NCBI GenBank assembly: GCA_943908475.1
Contig: CALTTG010000018.1
Coordinates: 9,214 to 73,213 of the forward strand
From: an uncultured Burkholderiales bacterium
GTDB lineage: Bacteria; Pseudomonadota; Gammaproteobacteria; Burkholderiales; Burkholderiaceae_C
Reading direction: 5' to 3'
DNA length: 64,000 bases
Both the position numbers and the translations under genes were made by a program. The notes below the pieces were generated by a model, which saw nothing but the letters and a program-made list of their open reading frames with translations, ran no database searches and was not told where the DNA came from. Shown in pieces: positions 47,725 to 55,873 of this stretch (within the stretch, counting starts at the first letter, position 1; every line of letters starts with the position of its first letter).

Positions 47725-49698
47725 TCAAGCCCGGCGCTTCACAAAGCGGCCTGGAGCGGCCTCGATTGCGGGATAGTCCTTAGAGCCCGGGCGGGTGGGC
47801 GCCTTGATCCAGGCACCACTGTGCTGGTCCAGCCAAGCCGCCCAGGTGGGCCACCAGCTTCCTGGCTGCTCTTGTGCGGTCGCGAACCAAGACTGCGCAT
47901 CCTGGGGCAGCTTGCTGCCGCGCTGGCCGGTCCAGAACGAGCGCTTTTTCTTTTCAGGCGGGTTGATCACACCAGCGATGTGGCCCGAGGCACCCAGCAC
48001 GAAGGTGAGGTCGCCCTTGAGCAGTCGTGTCGACGCATAGGCACCGTCCCACGGCACGATGTGGTCTTCGCGCGAGCCATAGACGAAGGTCGGCATGTCC
48101 AGGCGTCCCAAGTCGACCTTCTCGCCGCACACCACGGCCTTGCCGGGCTCTTTGAGATTGTTTTCCAGGTAGGTGTTGCGCAGGTACCAGCAATACATGG
48201 GGCCAGGCAAGTTGGTGCTGTCGCTGTTCCAGTAAAGCAGGTCGAAGGCCGGCGGCATCTCGCCCTTGAGGTAGTTGCCGACCACATAGTTCCAAACCAG
48301 GTCGTTGGCGCGCAAGAAGCTGAAGGTGGTGGCCAGGTCTCCACCCTTCATGAGGCCACCGCCTTGCGGGCTGGACGACCCGATGGTCATCTCGCGCATT
48401 TGCACCATCGATTCGTCGACGAACACATCGATGGCACCCGTGTTGGAAAAGTCCAGGAAGGCCGTCAGCAAGGTCAGGCTGGACACCGGTTTCTCGCCGC
48501 GTGCGGCCAACACCGCCAGGGCCGTGCCAATGAGGGTGCCACCGATGCAAAAGCCCAAGGCGTTGATCTCGTCAACGCCCGCGATGTCTTTCACGGCCTG
48601 GATGGCCCGAATGACGCCATGCTCGATGTAGTCGTCCCAGGTGGCCTTGGACAAGGATTCGTCGGCATTGACCCAGCTGACCACGAACACCCGCTGCCCC
48701 TGCGACACGGCGTAACGGACGAACGAGTTGTCGGGCTGCAGGTCCAGGATGTAGAACTTGTTGATGCAAGGCGGCACCAGCAGGAAAGGCTTGGCGCGCA
48801 CTTTGTCGGTCAGCGGCTTGTATTCGATGAGCTGGAAAAACTCGTTTTCGAACACCACACTGCCCTCGGTGGTGGCCACGTTTCGGCCCACCTCGAACAC
48901 CGATTCATCGGTTTGCGACATGTGCCCCTGGCGGATGTCGTGCACCAAATGCTGCATGCCTTTGGTCAGGCTCTCGCCTTTGGTCTCGATGGCCAGTCGC
49001 TGCGCTTCAGGGTTGAAGGCCAGGTAGTTGGAAGGCGATGCCGCATCCACCCATTGCTGAACGGCAAAGCGGACGCGTTCGCGCGCTTTGTCATCGCCCT
49101 GAAGCTGGTCGGCCAACTGACGCAAGGTGCGGGCATTGAGCAGGTACATCGACGCCAAGTAGGCGCTGCAGGGGTTGCTCTTCCAGTCGGGGGCCGCGAA
49201 ACGACGGTCTTCGATCTTCAGTGCATCGGGCTTTTCCAAGACCGTGTTCCACAAGGCCTTGGCCTGCTCGACGTAGTCGTGCTGAATCTTGCCCAGTGTG
49301 TCGGCAGGCACCGACAAGCCGGCCAGTGACTGCAGGGTCGAGAGCATGCCCTGGCCCAAGGCCGAACCTGCTTGAGCGTCCATCATCCCGCCCATGCCCT
49401 GGGTCAGGGTGCTCATGGTGGGCAAACCGGCTGCGCCAGCGCCCGACCACATCTGCTGCCACGCCTCGGGCTTCATCCACTGGGCCATGGCGGAAAGGTC
49501 CATGCCGGGCAATCCGGCCGCCGCGAAGGGATGGCTCGCCGCGGCCTTGGGCGCTGCGTCAGCCGATGCCTGGGCCGTCGCCCCGGCCCCCGAAGACGCC
49601 GCCGCAGAAGCTTTCGACGAGGCCGCAGACGACCTGCTGGTGGAGGAACGAGAGGTGGAAGTCTTGGACTGGGTTTTGCGTCCAGGTGCGGCGGCCAT
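47725..49698 (-). CDS. phaC: Class I polyhydroxyalkanoate synthase
   Basis: Polymerises (R)-3-hydroxybutyryl-CoA at the granule surface. 657 aa, longer than the ~590 aa of Cupriavidus because of an Ala/Ser/Lys-rich N-terminal extension of about 60 residues (SKTSTSRSSTSRSSAASSKA). PhaC_N and alpha/beta-hydrolase parts follow. The lipase-like box with catalytic Cys is LGFCIGGTLIG; Asp and His are in FVYGSREDHIVPW and LGASGHIAGVINPP. ATG 49698 has GAGGAG upstream. First gene of phaC-phaA-phaB; no phaR or phasin gene is adjacent. Confidence 0.96.
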   Translation of the reverse strand: MAAAPGRKTQSKTSTSRSSTSRSSAASSKASAAASSGAGATAQASADAAPKAAASHPFAAAGLPGMDLSAMAQWMKPEAWQQMWSGAGAAGLPTMSTLTQGMGGMMDAQAGSALGQGMLSTLQSLAGLSVPADTLGKIQHDYVEQAKALWNTVLEKPDALKIEDRRFAAPDWKSNPCSAYLASMYLLNARTLRQLADQLQGDDKARERVRFAVQQWVDAASPSNYLAFNPEAQRLAIETKGESLTKGMQHLVHDIRQGHMSQTDESVFEVGRNVATTEGSVVFENEFFQLIEYKPLTDKVRAKPFLLVPPCINKFYILDLQPDNSFVRYAVSQGQRVFVVSWVNADESLSKATWDDYIEHGVIRAIQAVKDIAGVDEINALGFCIGGTLIGTALAVLAARGEKPVSSLTLLTAFLDFSNTGAIDVFVDESMVQMREMTIGSSSPQGGGLMKGGDLATTFSFLRANDLVWNYVVGNYLKGEMPPAFDLLYWNSDSTNLPGPMYCWYLRNTYLENNLKEPGKAVVCGEKVDLGRLDMPTFVYGSREDHIVPWDGAYASTRLLKGDLTFVLGASGHIAGVINPPEKKKRSFWTGQRGSKLPQDAQSWFATAQEQPGSWWPTWAAWLDQHSGAWIKAPTRPGSKDYPAIEAAPGRFVKRRA

Positions 49699-49727
49699 GT
49701 TTCTCCTCGTGAACAGGTCAACTGATG

Positions 49728-49744
49728 GATTCCGATGCGGAATC
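49728..49744. repeat. Palindrome upstream of phaC
   Basis: GATTCCG (49728-49734) and CGGAATC (49738-49744) are perfect arms around ATG, 30 bp upstream of the phaC start. It may be an operator or a 5' UTR hairpin. The flanking 210-bp divergent region to the small membrane protein gene is AT-richer than the genes; I see no confident promoter. Confidence 0.5.
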
Positions 49745-49908
49745 AAATTCATTGTTGCCCTATTCTGGCGAAGAAATTTTGACGAATCGTTCCGACTGTC
49801 TGGTTTTCAGATCATTTTTCGAAACTTCGTCAACCACTCAACCAGTGGGTGCCGCCACCCGACCTGCGGGTCCAAGCGCCCCCACCCTGCCAAGTTCTTG
49901 TTTTTACT

Positions 49909-50205
49909 ATGTGGATCGTCGCGATTGGCTGGATGTTTGTGGCGGTGATGATGGCCATTGCCGAGGCGGTTTCCCCCATCGGCACCGTGCTCGGCGCGTT
50001 CTTCACGCTGTTGCTTTATGGCATCTTCCCCGTGTCCATCGTCATGTACATCCTCATGACGCCTCAACGGCGACGCGCACGCCGCGCTGCCGAGCAGCGG
50101 GAATGGGCCGCTCAGCAAGCCCTGTCAGGGTCGCCCCTGGTGCAGCCAGACGCAAGCGGCCTGCCGTCCGGTGACGCCGTCGCGTCGGAACGAAAAGAAC
50201 CTTGA
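49909..50205 (+). CDS. Small membrane protein (98 aa), unknown function
   Basis: Two hydrophobic segments (WIVAIGWMFVAVMMAIAEA; LGAFFTLLLYGIFPVSIVMY) followed by a basic, then disordered C-terminal tail (MTPQRRRARRAAEQREW). This layout is a conserved small-membrane-protein type in Burkholderiales, as I recall it. The last 81 bp overlap the 3' end of pgeF on the other strand. It diverges from phaC. No function can be assigned. Confidence 0.65.
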   Translation: MWIVAIGWMFVAVMMAIAEAVSPIGTVLGAFFTLLLYGIFPVSIVMYILMTPQRRRARRAAEQREWAAQQALSGSPLVQPDASGLPSGDAVASERKEP

Positions 50206-51009
50206 GCTGTCGCTGAAGGTGCACCAGTGCCCGCCGTGGATTTGGCGCACACCGGCCCCCACCAAACGCTCGCGCCCGAGTCTTGGCAGATCGGCCCACC
50301 ACTTGGGCTCACCCGCCTCGGACGGCTTGGGGCGAAACGCCGGGTGCACGGTGTGCTCGGTCAGCCCAAAACCCGAGCGCACCGCCTGCCCCACCTCGAA
50401 CGCATCGGGGCCAATGCAGGGGCCCAACCAGGCCAACAGGTCACTGGGGTCGCATGACGAGCCCTCACACAGCGCCTCGACCCCGGTTTCCAGAATGCCT
50501 CGACCGCGCATTTGAGGGCCATCGCCGCACAGGCCGCGCCACCCTGCATGCAACGCAGCCACGCCTCGACCTTGCGGCGCGACCAAAATCACCGGCAAGC
50601 AATCGGCCACCATCACGGCACACACCAACCCAGGCTCACAGGTCCAGGCCCCATCGGCCTGGGGCGCCGGCATGCCCTGGGCCGACACAGGTTGCCCGTC
50701 CACACAAACGCCTCCCGAGGTGCGAGACAAGCGAACGACCCGGTGGCCATGCACTTGGTTCAACCAGACCGTCCGGCCCCCAGTGACCTCATCGACGTCA
50801 CGGCGATGGGCTTCGACCTTCAGCAGGTCATCGCCCACGTGATCACCCAGATTGAAATCGTCGTAAGGCGGCAGGCTAGCCAGCGTGGGGCCGTGCGCTC
50901 TGGCCGACAAGGGGTGGCGGGTGGTCATGCACATCCCGACCCCAGGCGCCAGTTGGGCCAGTTCGGGCCACCAGCCATCTGCGGGGCTCGGCGTGGTCTG
51001 CAGGGTCAT
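50125..51009 (-). CDS. pgeF: Purine nucleoside phosphorylase PgeF/YfiH (multicopper oxidase-like laccase-domain family)
   Basis: A 294-residue YfiH-family protein. The conserved zinc/active-site elements are QVHGHRVV, VMVADCLPVIL and ALHAGWRGLCGDG, and LGPCIGPDAFEVG follows. The family was first called laccase-like; members have shown purine nucleoside phosphorylase/adenosine deaminase activity and links to peptidoglycan editing. It diverges from ubiC with only 30 bp between start codons, so both promoters must overlap other features. Its 3' end overlaps the small membrane protein gene. Confidence 0.9.
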   Translation of the reverse strand: MTLQTTPSPADGWWPELAQLAPGVGMCMTTRHPLSARAHGPTLASLPPYDDFNLGDHVGDDLLKVEAHRRDVDEVTGGRTVWLNQVHGHRVVRLSRTSGGVCVDGQPVSAQGMPAPQADGAWTCEPGLVCAVMVADCLPVILVAPQGRGVAALHAGWRGLCGDGPQMRGRGILETGVEALCEGSSCDPSDLLAWLGPCIGPDAFEVGQAVRSGFGLTEHTVHPAFRPKPSEAGEPKWWADLPRLGRERLVGAGVRQIHGGHWCTFSDSSRFFSFRRDGVTGRQAACVWLHQGRP

Positions 51010-51039
51010 GGGGTCTCCAGGGGCTATGATCGCGGCCCG

Positions 51040-51597
51040 ATGCTACAGCGCCTTTCCTCACGGCATGAACGGCCCATCTCAGGACCTCGATGGCCCTGCG
51101 CGCCCACGCGTCCCGGCCTGACCCGTTGGTTGCAAGCCCCCGGCTCGCTGACCGCTCGGCTCCGCCAGCACGGTCAGGTCACGGTCGAAGTGGTGCGCCA
51201 GGGCACGCAGCGCTTGACGCCCCCGGAGCGTCGCGCTCTTCGGGTCCGCAGTGGCCATGCGCGCGAAGTCATCCTGAAAGTCGATGGTTGGGTGGCGGTG
51301 TGGGCCCGCAGCGTCACCACCCACCGAGCCCTCAAGGGCCCTTGGAAAGCGCTCAAGGGGCTGGGCACGCGGCCGTTGGCCGAGCTGCTGTTCAGCGACA
51401 CCCGGGTCAGTCGAGGCGCCCTGGTCAGGCACCCCTGGCGCTGCCATGGACCGGAGCACCAGGCCGCACGCCGAGCCACGGGGTTGGGCCGGCAACGCAC
51501 CCCTCGATGGGCCCGTGCTTCCGTGTTCACCCACCATGGTCAACGACTTCGGGTGATGGAAGCATTTGCACCCGATGTCCAGCGCTTGCGCCCCTGA
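51040..51597 (+). CDS. ubiC: Chorismate lyase
   Basis: First committed ubiquinone step: chorismate to 4-hydroxybenzoate and pyruvate. The 185 residues show the UbiC pattern: TRWLQAPGSLTARLRQHG, then VEVVRQGTQRL, VDGWVAVWARSVTTHRAL, and LGTRPLAELLFSDTRVSRG. The start at ATG 51040 is the first one clear of pgeF; the frame is open far upstream across pgeF. Sequence similarity in this family is low, so the call rests on the motif order. Together with ubiE it gives two ubiquinone genes in the window, 50 kb apart. Confidence 0.85.
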   Translation: MLQRLSSRHERPISGPRWPCAPTRPGLTRWLQAPGSLTARLRQHGQVTVEVVRQGTQRLTPPERRALRVRSGHAREVILKVDGWVAVWARSVTTHRALKGPWKALKGLGTRPLAELLFSDTRVSRGALVRHPWRCHGPEHQAARRATGLGRQRTPRWARASVFTHHGQRLRVMEAFAPDVQRLRP

Positions 51598-51630
51598 CAC
51601 CACCATGCGAGATGCCCTACACTGCCATGC

Positions 51631-52176
51631 ATGCATTTCTCCAGGCGCATCGAACACTGCCCCATGTGTGGCACCCGGGTCGAACACCGCATCCCCGACG
51701 ATGACAACCGGGAGCGCGCCGTGTGCCCTGCGTGCCATCACATCCAGTATGTGAACCCTCTTAACGTGGTGGGCACGCTGCCGGTCTGGAACGATCAGGT
51801 GCTGCTGGTCAAACGCAACATCGAACCTCGCAAGGGCTTCTGGACCCTGCCGGCAGGGTTCATGGAGCTGGGAGAGACCACCGAACAAGGTGCTCTGCGA
51901 GAAACCGACGAAGAAGCCGGCGCCGAGATTGAGCTGCAGGGTCTGTATGCCGTGCTCAATGTGGTGCATGCCGGGCAGGTCCATCTGTTTTACCGCGCCC
52001 GACTTCTGAGCACGCAATTCAACCCCGGTCCCGAAACCATGGAAGCACGTCTGTTCACACAGGACGAGATCCCCTGGTCCGACCTGGCCTTCCGCACCGT
52101 CAAACTGACCCTGGACCGCTATTTCGCCGAACGCGAGAGTGGTCAATTTGCCGTGCATTGTGCCGATATCACTTGA
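51631..52176 (+). CDS. NUDIX hydrolase with N-terminal zinc ribbon
   Basis: A 181-residue protein. An N-terminal zinc ribbon (CPMCGTRVEHR with CPACHHIQY) precedes a NUDIX domain whose box is intact: GFMELGETTEQGALRETDEE-AG (G-x5-E-x7-REUxEExGU). The zinc-ribbon plus NUDIX layout resembles NudC-like or ADP-ribose/NADH pyrophosphatases, though the short form lacks the full NudC N-domain. ATG 51631 has no clear Shine-Dalgarno. It lies between ubiC and the lap cluster on the plus strand. Confidence 0.92.
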   Translation: MHFSRRIEHCPMCGTRVEHRIPDDDNRERAVCPACHHIQYVNPLNVVGTLPVWNDQVLLVKRNIEPRKGFWTLPAGFMELGETTEQGALRETDEEAGAEIELQGLYAVLNVVHAGQVHLFYRARLLSTQFNPGPETMEARLFTQDEIPWSDLAFRTVKLTLDRYFAERESGQFAVHCADIT

Positions 52177-52215
52177 CACCGTGTCACGGGCTTGTTCCAC
52201 GAGCCCCACAGGCTC

Positions 52216-54426
52216 ATGAGCACCACACCACCGCCTCAGGACGACTCCACCGCCACGCCCTCGCCTGCGCCCGGGCCCGCACCTGCCGCACTGCGGTTGA
52301 GGGAAGACCTGATCGCCCCCGACCCGCTGCTGGACTGCCTGATCGAGGTCTGCAGACTCCATGGCATCGGCGCATCCCGTGCATCGCTCACCGCCGGCTT
52401 GCCTCGGATCGAGGGCGGGCTGACCGTGGCCCTGACCGAACGGGCCGCCAGCAAGGCGGGTCTGGCCACGAACCTGCGCCGGGTGCCGCTGGCCGACATC
52501 GACCCGCTGACCTTGCCGGCCATCCTGATGCTCAAGGGCAACCAAGCCTGCGTGCTGCTGTCCTTGGAGCCCGGTGCTCAGGCGCGGGTGCTGATGCCCG
52601 ATGCGGGCCAAGGCGGGGTCACCTTGTCAATCGAGGCCCTGAACGAACGCTACACCGGCGTCACCTTGTTCGCTCGCCCGCACTTTCGTTTCGACGAGCG
52701 CACCCCCACGCTGCGCGCCACCAAGCAAGGCCACTGGTTCTGGAGCTCGGTGCTGGCGCAGCGCTTCGTGTACCGCGACGTGTTGTGGGCGGCGCTGCTC
52801 ATCAACGTGTTCGCGCTGGCCTTCCCTCTGTTTTCCATGAACGTGTACGACCGCGTGGTGCCCAACCATGCCGTGGAAACGCTGTGGGCCTTGGCGGTGG
52901 GGGTCGCGCTCATTTTGGGTGGTGACCTCTTCATGCGCCTGCTGCGCAGCCATTTCGTTGACGAGGCCAGCGCCCGCATCGACGTGCAAATTTCGGCCCG
53001 GCTGATGGAAGCCGTGCTGGGCATGCGACTGGAAAACCGCCCGCAATCGGTGGGCTCGTTTGCGTCGAACCTGCGTGGCTTCGAACAGGTGCGCGACTTC
53101 ATCGCGTCCAGCACCGTCACCGCGTTGATCGACCTGCCGTTCGGCCTGCTCTTCCTGATCGTCATTGCCTGGATCTCGCCGTGGCTGGTCCTGCCGGTCG
53201 TGCTGGTGTTCCTGATCGTGGTCGTCAGCGGCTATGTGCTGCAACACCGCCTCCACGACCTGTCGCAAAGCACCAACCAGGCTTCGGCGCAACGCAACGC
53301 CACCCTCGTGGAAAGCCTGACCGGCATCGAAACCATCAAGAGCCAGGGGGCCGAGGGCCTGATCCAGGCCCGGTGGGAGCGGGCCAATCAATTCCTGGCC
53401 GCCACCAACGTCAAGATGCGGGCACTGTCATCGACCGCCATGTACAGCACCGCCACGCTGTCGCAACTGGTGTCGGTGGCGCTGGTGGTCATCGGGGTCT
53501 ACCTGATCTCCGACAAGGCGTTGACCATGGGCGGCCTGATCGCCGTGAACATGCTCGCCGGCCGTGCGCTGGCACCTGCGGGTCAGATCGTGGGCCTCTT
53601 GATGCAGTACCAAGGCGCGCGCACAGCCATGGAATCGTTGGAACAGATCATGGCCAAACCCGTGGAGCGCCCCCCCGGACAGACCTACGTGCAGCGCAAA
53701 GAGTTGCGCGGCGAGATCGAATTCCGACACGTTCACTTTGCCTACCCTGGCCGCAAGGATTCAGCCCTGGAAGACCTGAGCTTCAAGATTCAACCGGGCG
53801 AAAAAGTCGCGTTGATCGGCAAGGTGGGCTCGGGCAAAAGCACCATCGAAAAACTCATTTTGGGCCTGTATCAGCCCAGCGAAGGTGCCGTCCTGCTCGA
53901 TGGCATCGACATGCGTCAGTTGGACCCGGCCGACGTGCGCCGCAACCTGGGCTACGTGTCGCAAGACGTCACCTTGTTTTACGGCACCCTGCGCGAAAAC
54001 ATCACCTTCGGCATGCCACACGCAACCGACGACGCCATCGTGGCCGCCGCCGAAGTGGCCAGCATGAACGAGTTCATCCAGCGCCATCCCCAAGGCTTCG
54101 ACATGCCGGTGGGTGAACGAGGCGAACTGCTGTCGGGCGGACAACGCCAGAGCGTGGGCATTGCCCGTGCCGTGCTGCACAACGCACCCTTGCTGCTGCT
54201 CGACGAGCCCACCAGCGCGATGGACTTCTCCACAGAAGCCCAAGTCACGCAGCGCATGGCCGAGTTCTCGCAAGGCAAGACCGTGGTGCTGGTCACCCAC
54301 CGCACCTCGATGCTGTCGTTTGTGGACCGCATCATCGTGATTGACCAAGGCAAGATCGTGGCCGACGGCCCCCGCGAACGCATCATGCAGGCCCTGGCCG
54401 CAGGTCGCATCGCCCGAGCCTCGTGA
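52216..54426 (+). CDS. lapB: Type I secretion ABC transporter (LapB/LssB-like permease-ATPase)
   Basis: Inner membrane engine of an adhesin type I secretion system. After a Pro-rich start, residues about 30-160 are a C39-like peptidase domain without the catalytic cysteine motif (DCLIEVCRLHGIGASRASL), as in transporters of non-cleaved RTX proteins. Transmembrane helices run from about 185 to 460. The ATPase (about 500-725) has Walker A GKVGSGKST, signature LSGGQRQSVGIARA and Walker B LLLLDEPTSAMDF. It is followed 10 bp later by the adaptor gene. The partner adhesin is not in the window. Confidence 0.92.
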   Translation: MSTTPPPQDDSTATPSPAPGPAPAALRLREDLIAPDPLLDCLIEVCRLHGIGASRASLTAGLPRIEGGLTVALTERAASKAGLATNLRRVPLADIDPLTLPAILMLKGNQACVLLSLEPGAQARVLMPDAGQGGVTLSIEALNERYTGVTLFARPHFRFDERTPTLRATKQGHWFWSSVLAQRFVYRDVLWAALLINVFALAFPLFSMNVYDRVVPNHAVETLWALAVGVALILGGDLFMRLLRSHFVDEASARIDVQISARLMEAVLGMRLENRPQSVGSFASNLRGFEQVRDFIASSTVTALIDLPFGLLFLIVIAWISPWLVLPVVLVFLIVVVSGYVLQHRLHDLSQSTNQASAQRNATLVESLTGIETIKSQGAEGLIQARWERANQFLAATNVKMRALSSTAMYSTATLSQLVSVALVVIGVYLISDKALTMGGLIAVNMLAGRALAPAGQIVGLLMQYQGARTAMESLEQIMAKPVERPPGQTYVQRKELRGEIEFRHVHFAYPGRKDSALEDLSFKIQPGEKVALIGKVGSGKSTIEKLILGLYQPSEGAVLLDGIDMRQLDPADVRRNLGYVSQDVTLFYGTLRENITFGMPHATDDAIVAAAEVASMNEFIQRHPQGFDMPVGERGELLSGGQRQSVGIARAVLHNAPLLLLDEPTSAMDFSTEAQVTQRMAEFSQGKTVVLVTHRTSMLSFVDRIIVIDQGKIVADGPRERIMQALAAGRIARAS

Positions 54427-54436
54427 GGACACCCAC

Positions 54437-55873
54437 ATGAAAACACTCGCGAACCTGGGTCTGGGCATCCTGAAGGTGCTCGAGGGCATCCGCAAAACCC
54501 TTGCCCCCATCACCGACCGCGCGCTGGATGCGATCACCGGCGGACGCATCACCCCCGAGCAAGCCGACCGGGCGGGCATGGCGCCGTTTGAGGCACAGGC
54601 AGAAGCGGTCATGAGCACACAGGGCACGCACCGCGCCCAGTCGCTGGTGCGCTGGGCCCTGGTGCTGTTGGTCTTGCTGCTGGTCTGGGCGGGCCTGGCG
54701 GAAGTGGACGAAGTCACCAAGGGCGATGCCAAGGTCGTGCCGTCTCGCCAATTGCAGGTGATTCAGTCGCTCGATGGGGGCGTGGTCACCGACATCCGCG
54801 TCAAAGAAGGCCAGGTCGTGGAAGCCGGTCAGCTGCTGTTGAAAATCGACGAAACCCGCGCCACCTCCGGCGTGCGCGAAAGTGCTGCGCAGACCTTCTC
54901 GCTCGAAGCCAAGCTCGCCCGCCTGAAGGCGCTGGCCGAGGGCGACGCCTTCGCCCCACCGGAGCCCAAGAGCGAAGACGATCAACGCGTCATTGACGAA
55001 GAACGCCAGCTCTACGAAAACCGCCGCTACGAGTTGAACACCCAGATCAGCATCAACCAGCAGCAACTCAGTCAGCGTCAACAAGAGCTCAGCGAAGTGC
55101 GCGCCAAGCGAGAATCGGCGGCGCGCTCGCTGGAACTCTCGCAACAGGAGCTGACCAAAACACGCCCCTTGCTGTCCTCAGGCGCCGTCTCGGAAGTGGA
55201 GGTGCTGCGCCTGGAACGGGACGTCAGCCGTGCACGAGGTGAAGTTGAGCAGGCCACGGCACAGATTGCCCGCGTGCAAGCGTCCATCGGCGAGGCCAGC
55301 CGCAAGATCCAAGAGACCGAACTGGCCTTCCGCAATGAGGCCCGCAAAGAGTTGTCTGAAACCCTCAGCCGCCTGAACACCCTGAACCAGGGCGCTGTGG
55401 CCCTGGTCGACAAGGTGGACAAATCCTCGGTGAAATCGCCCGTGCGCGGACGCGTGCAGCGGCTGCTGGCCAACACGGTGGGTGGGGTGGTGCAGGCCGG
55501 CCGAGACATCGTGGAAATCGTGCCCTTGGACGATGCCTTGGTGCTCGAAGCCCGGGTGCAGCCCAAGGACATTGCCTTCATCCACCCGGGTCAAGCCGCC
55601 ACGGTGAAGTTCACCGCGTATGACTTCTCCATCTATGGCGGACTGGCGGCCACGGTGGAAAACATCAGCCCCGACACCGAAACCGATGAACGTGGGCAGA
55701 ACACGTTTTATGTGGTGCGGGTGAAAACCACCCAAACCAACTTCAGCGAGAAAATGCCCATCATCCCCGGCATGACCGCCGAGGTCGACATCCTGACCGG
55801 CAAAAAGACGGTGCTGTCCTACCTGCTCAAGCCGGTGCTCAAGGCCAAGGCCTACGCCCTGCGAGAGCGTTGA
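54437..55873 (+). CDS. lapC: Type I secretion periplasmic adaptor (HlyD/LapC family)
   Basis: Membrane fusion protein of the adhesin exporter, 478 aa. One transmembrane helix (SLVRWALVLLVLLLVWAGLA) lies near residue 75. The lipoyl half is QVIQSLDGGVVTDIRVKEGQ, a coiled coil with many Q/E/L residues spans about 170-310, and KSSVKSPVRGRVQRLLANTV is the second lipoyl half. The C-terminal beta-barrel contains the RTX-adaptor motif GMTAEVDILTGKKTVLSYLL. GAGGA precedes the ATG. Its stop codon abuts the lapD stop with no bases between. Confidence 0.94.
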   Translation: MKTLANLGLGILKVLEGIRKTLAPITDRALDAITGGRITPEQADRAGMAPFEAQAEAVMSTQGTHRAQSLVRWALVLLVLLLVWAGLAEVDEVTKGDAKVVPSRQLQVIQSLDGGVVTDIRVKEGQVVEAGQLLLKIDETRATSGVRESAAQTFSLEAKLARLKALAEGDAFAPPEPKSEDDQRVIDEERQLYENRRYELNTQISINQQQLSQRQQELSEVRAKRESAARSLELSQQELTKTRPLLSSGAVSEVEVLRLERDVSRARGEVEQATAQIARVQASIGEASRKIQETELAFRNEARKELSETLSRLNTLNQGAVALVDKVDKSSVKSPVRGRVQRLLANTVGGVVQAGRDIVEIVPLDDALVLEARVQPKDIAFIHPGQAATVKFTAYDFSIYGGLAATVENISPDTETDERGQNTFYVVRVKTTQTNFSEKMPIIPGMTAEVDILTGKKTVLSYLLKPVLKAKAYALRER

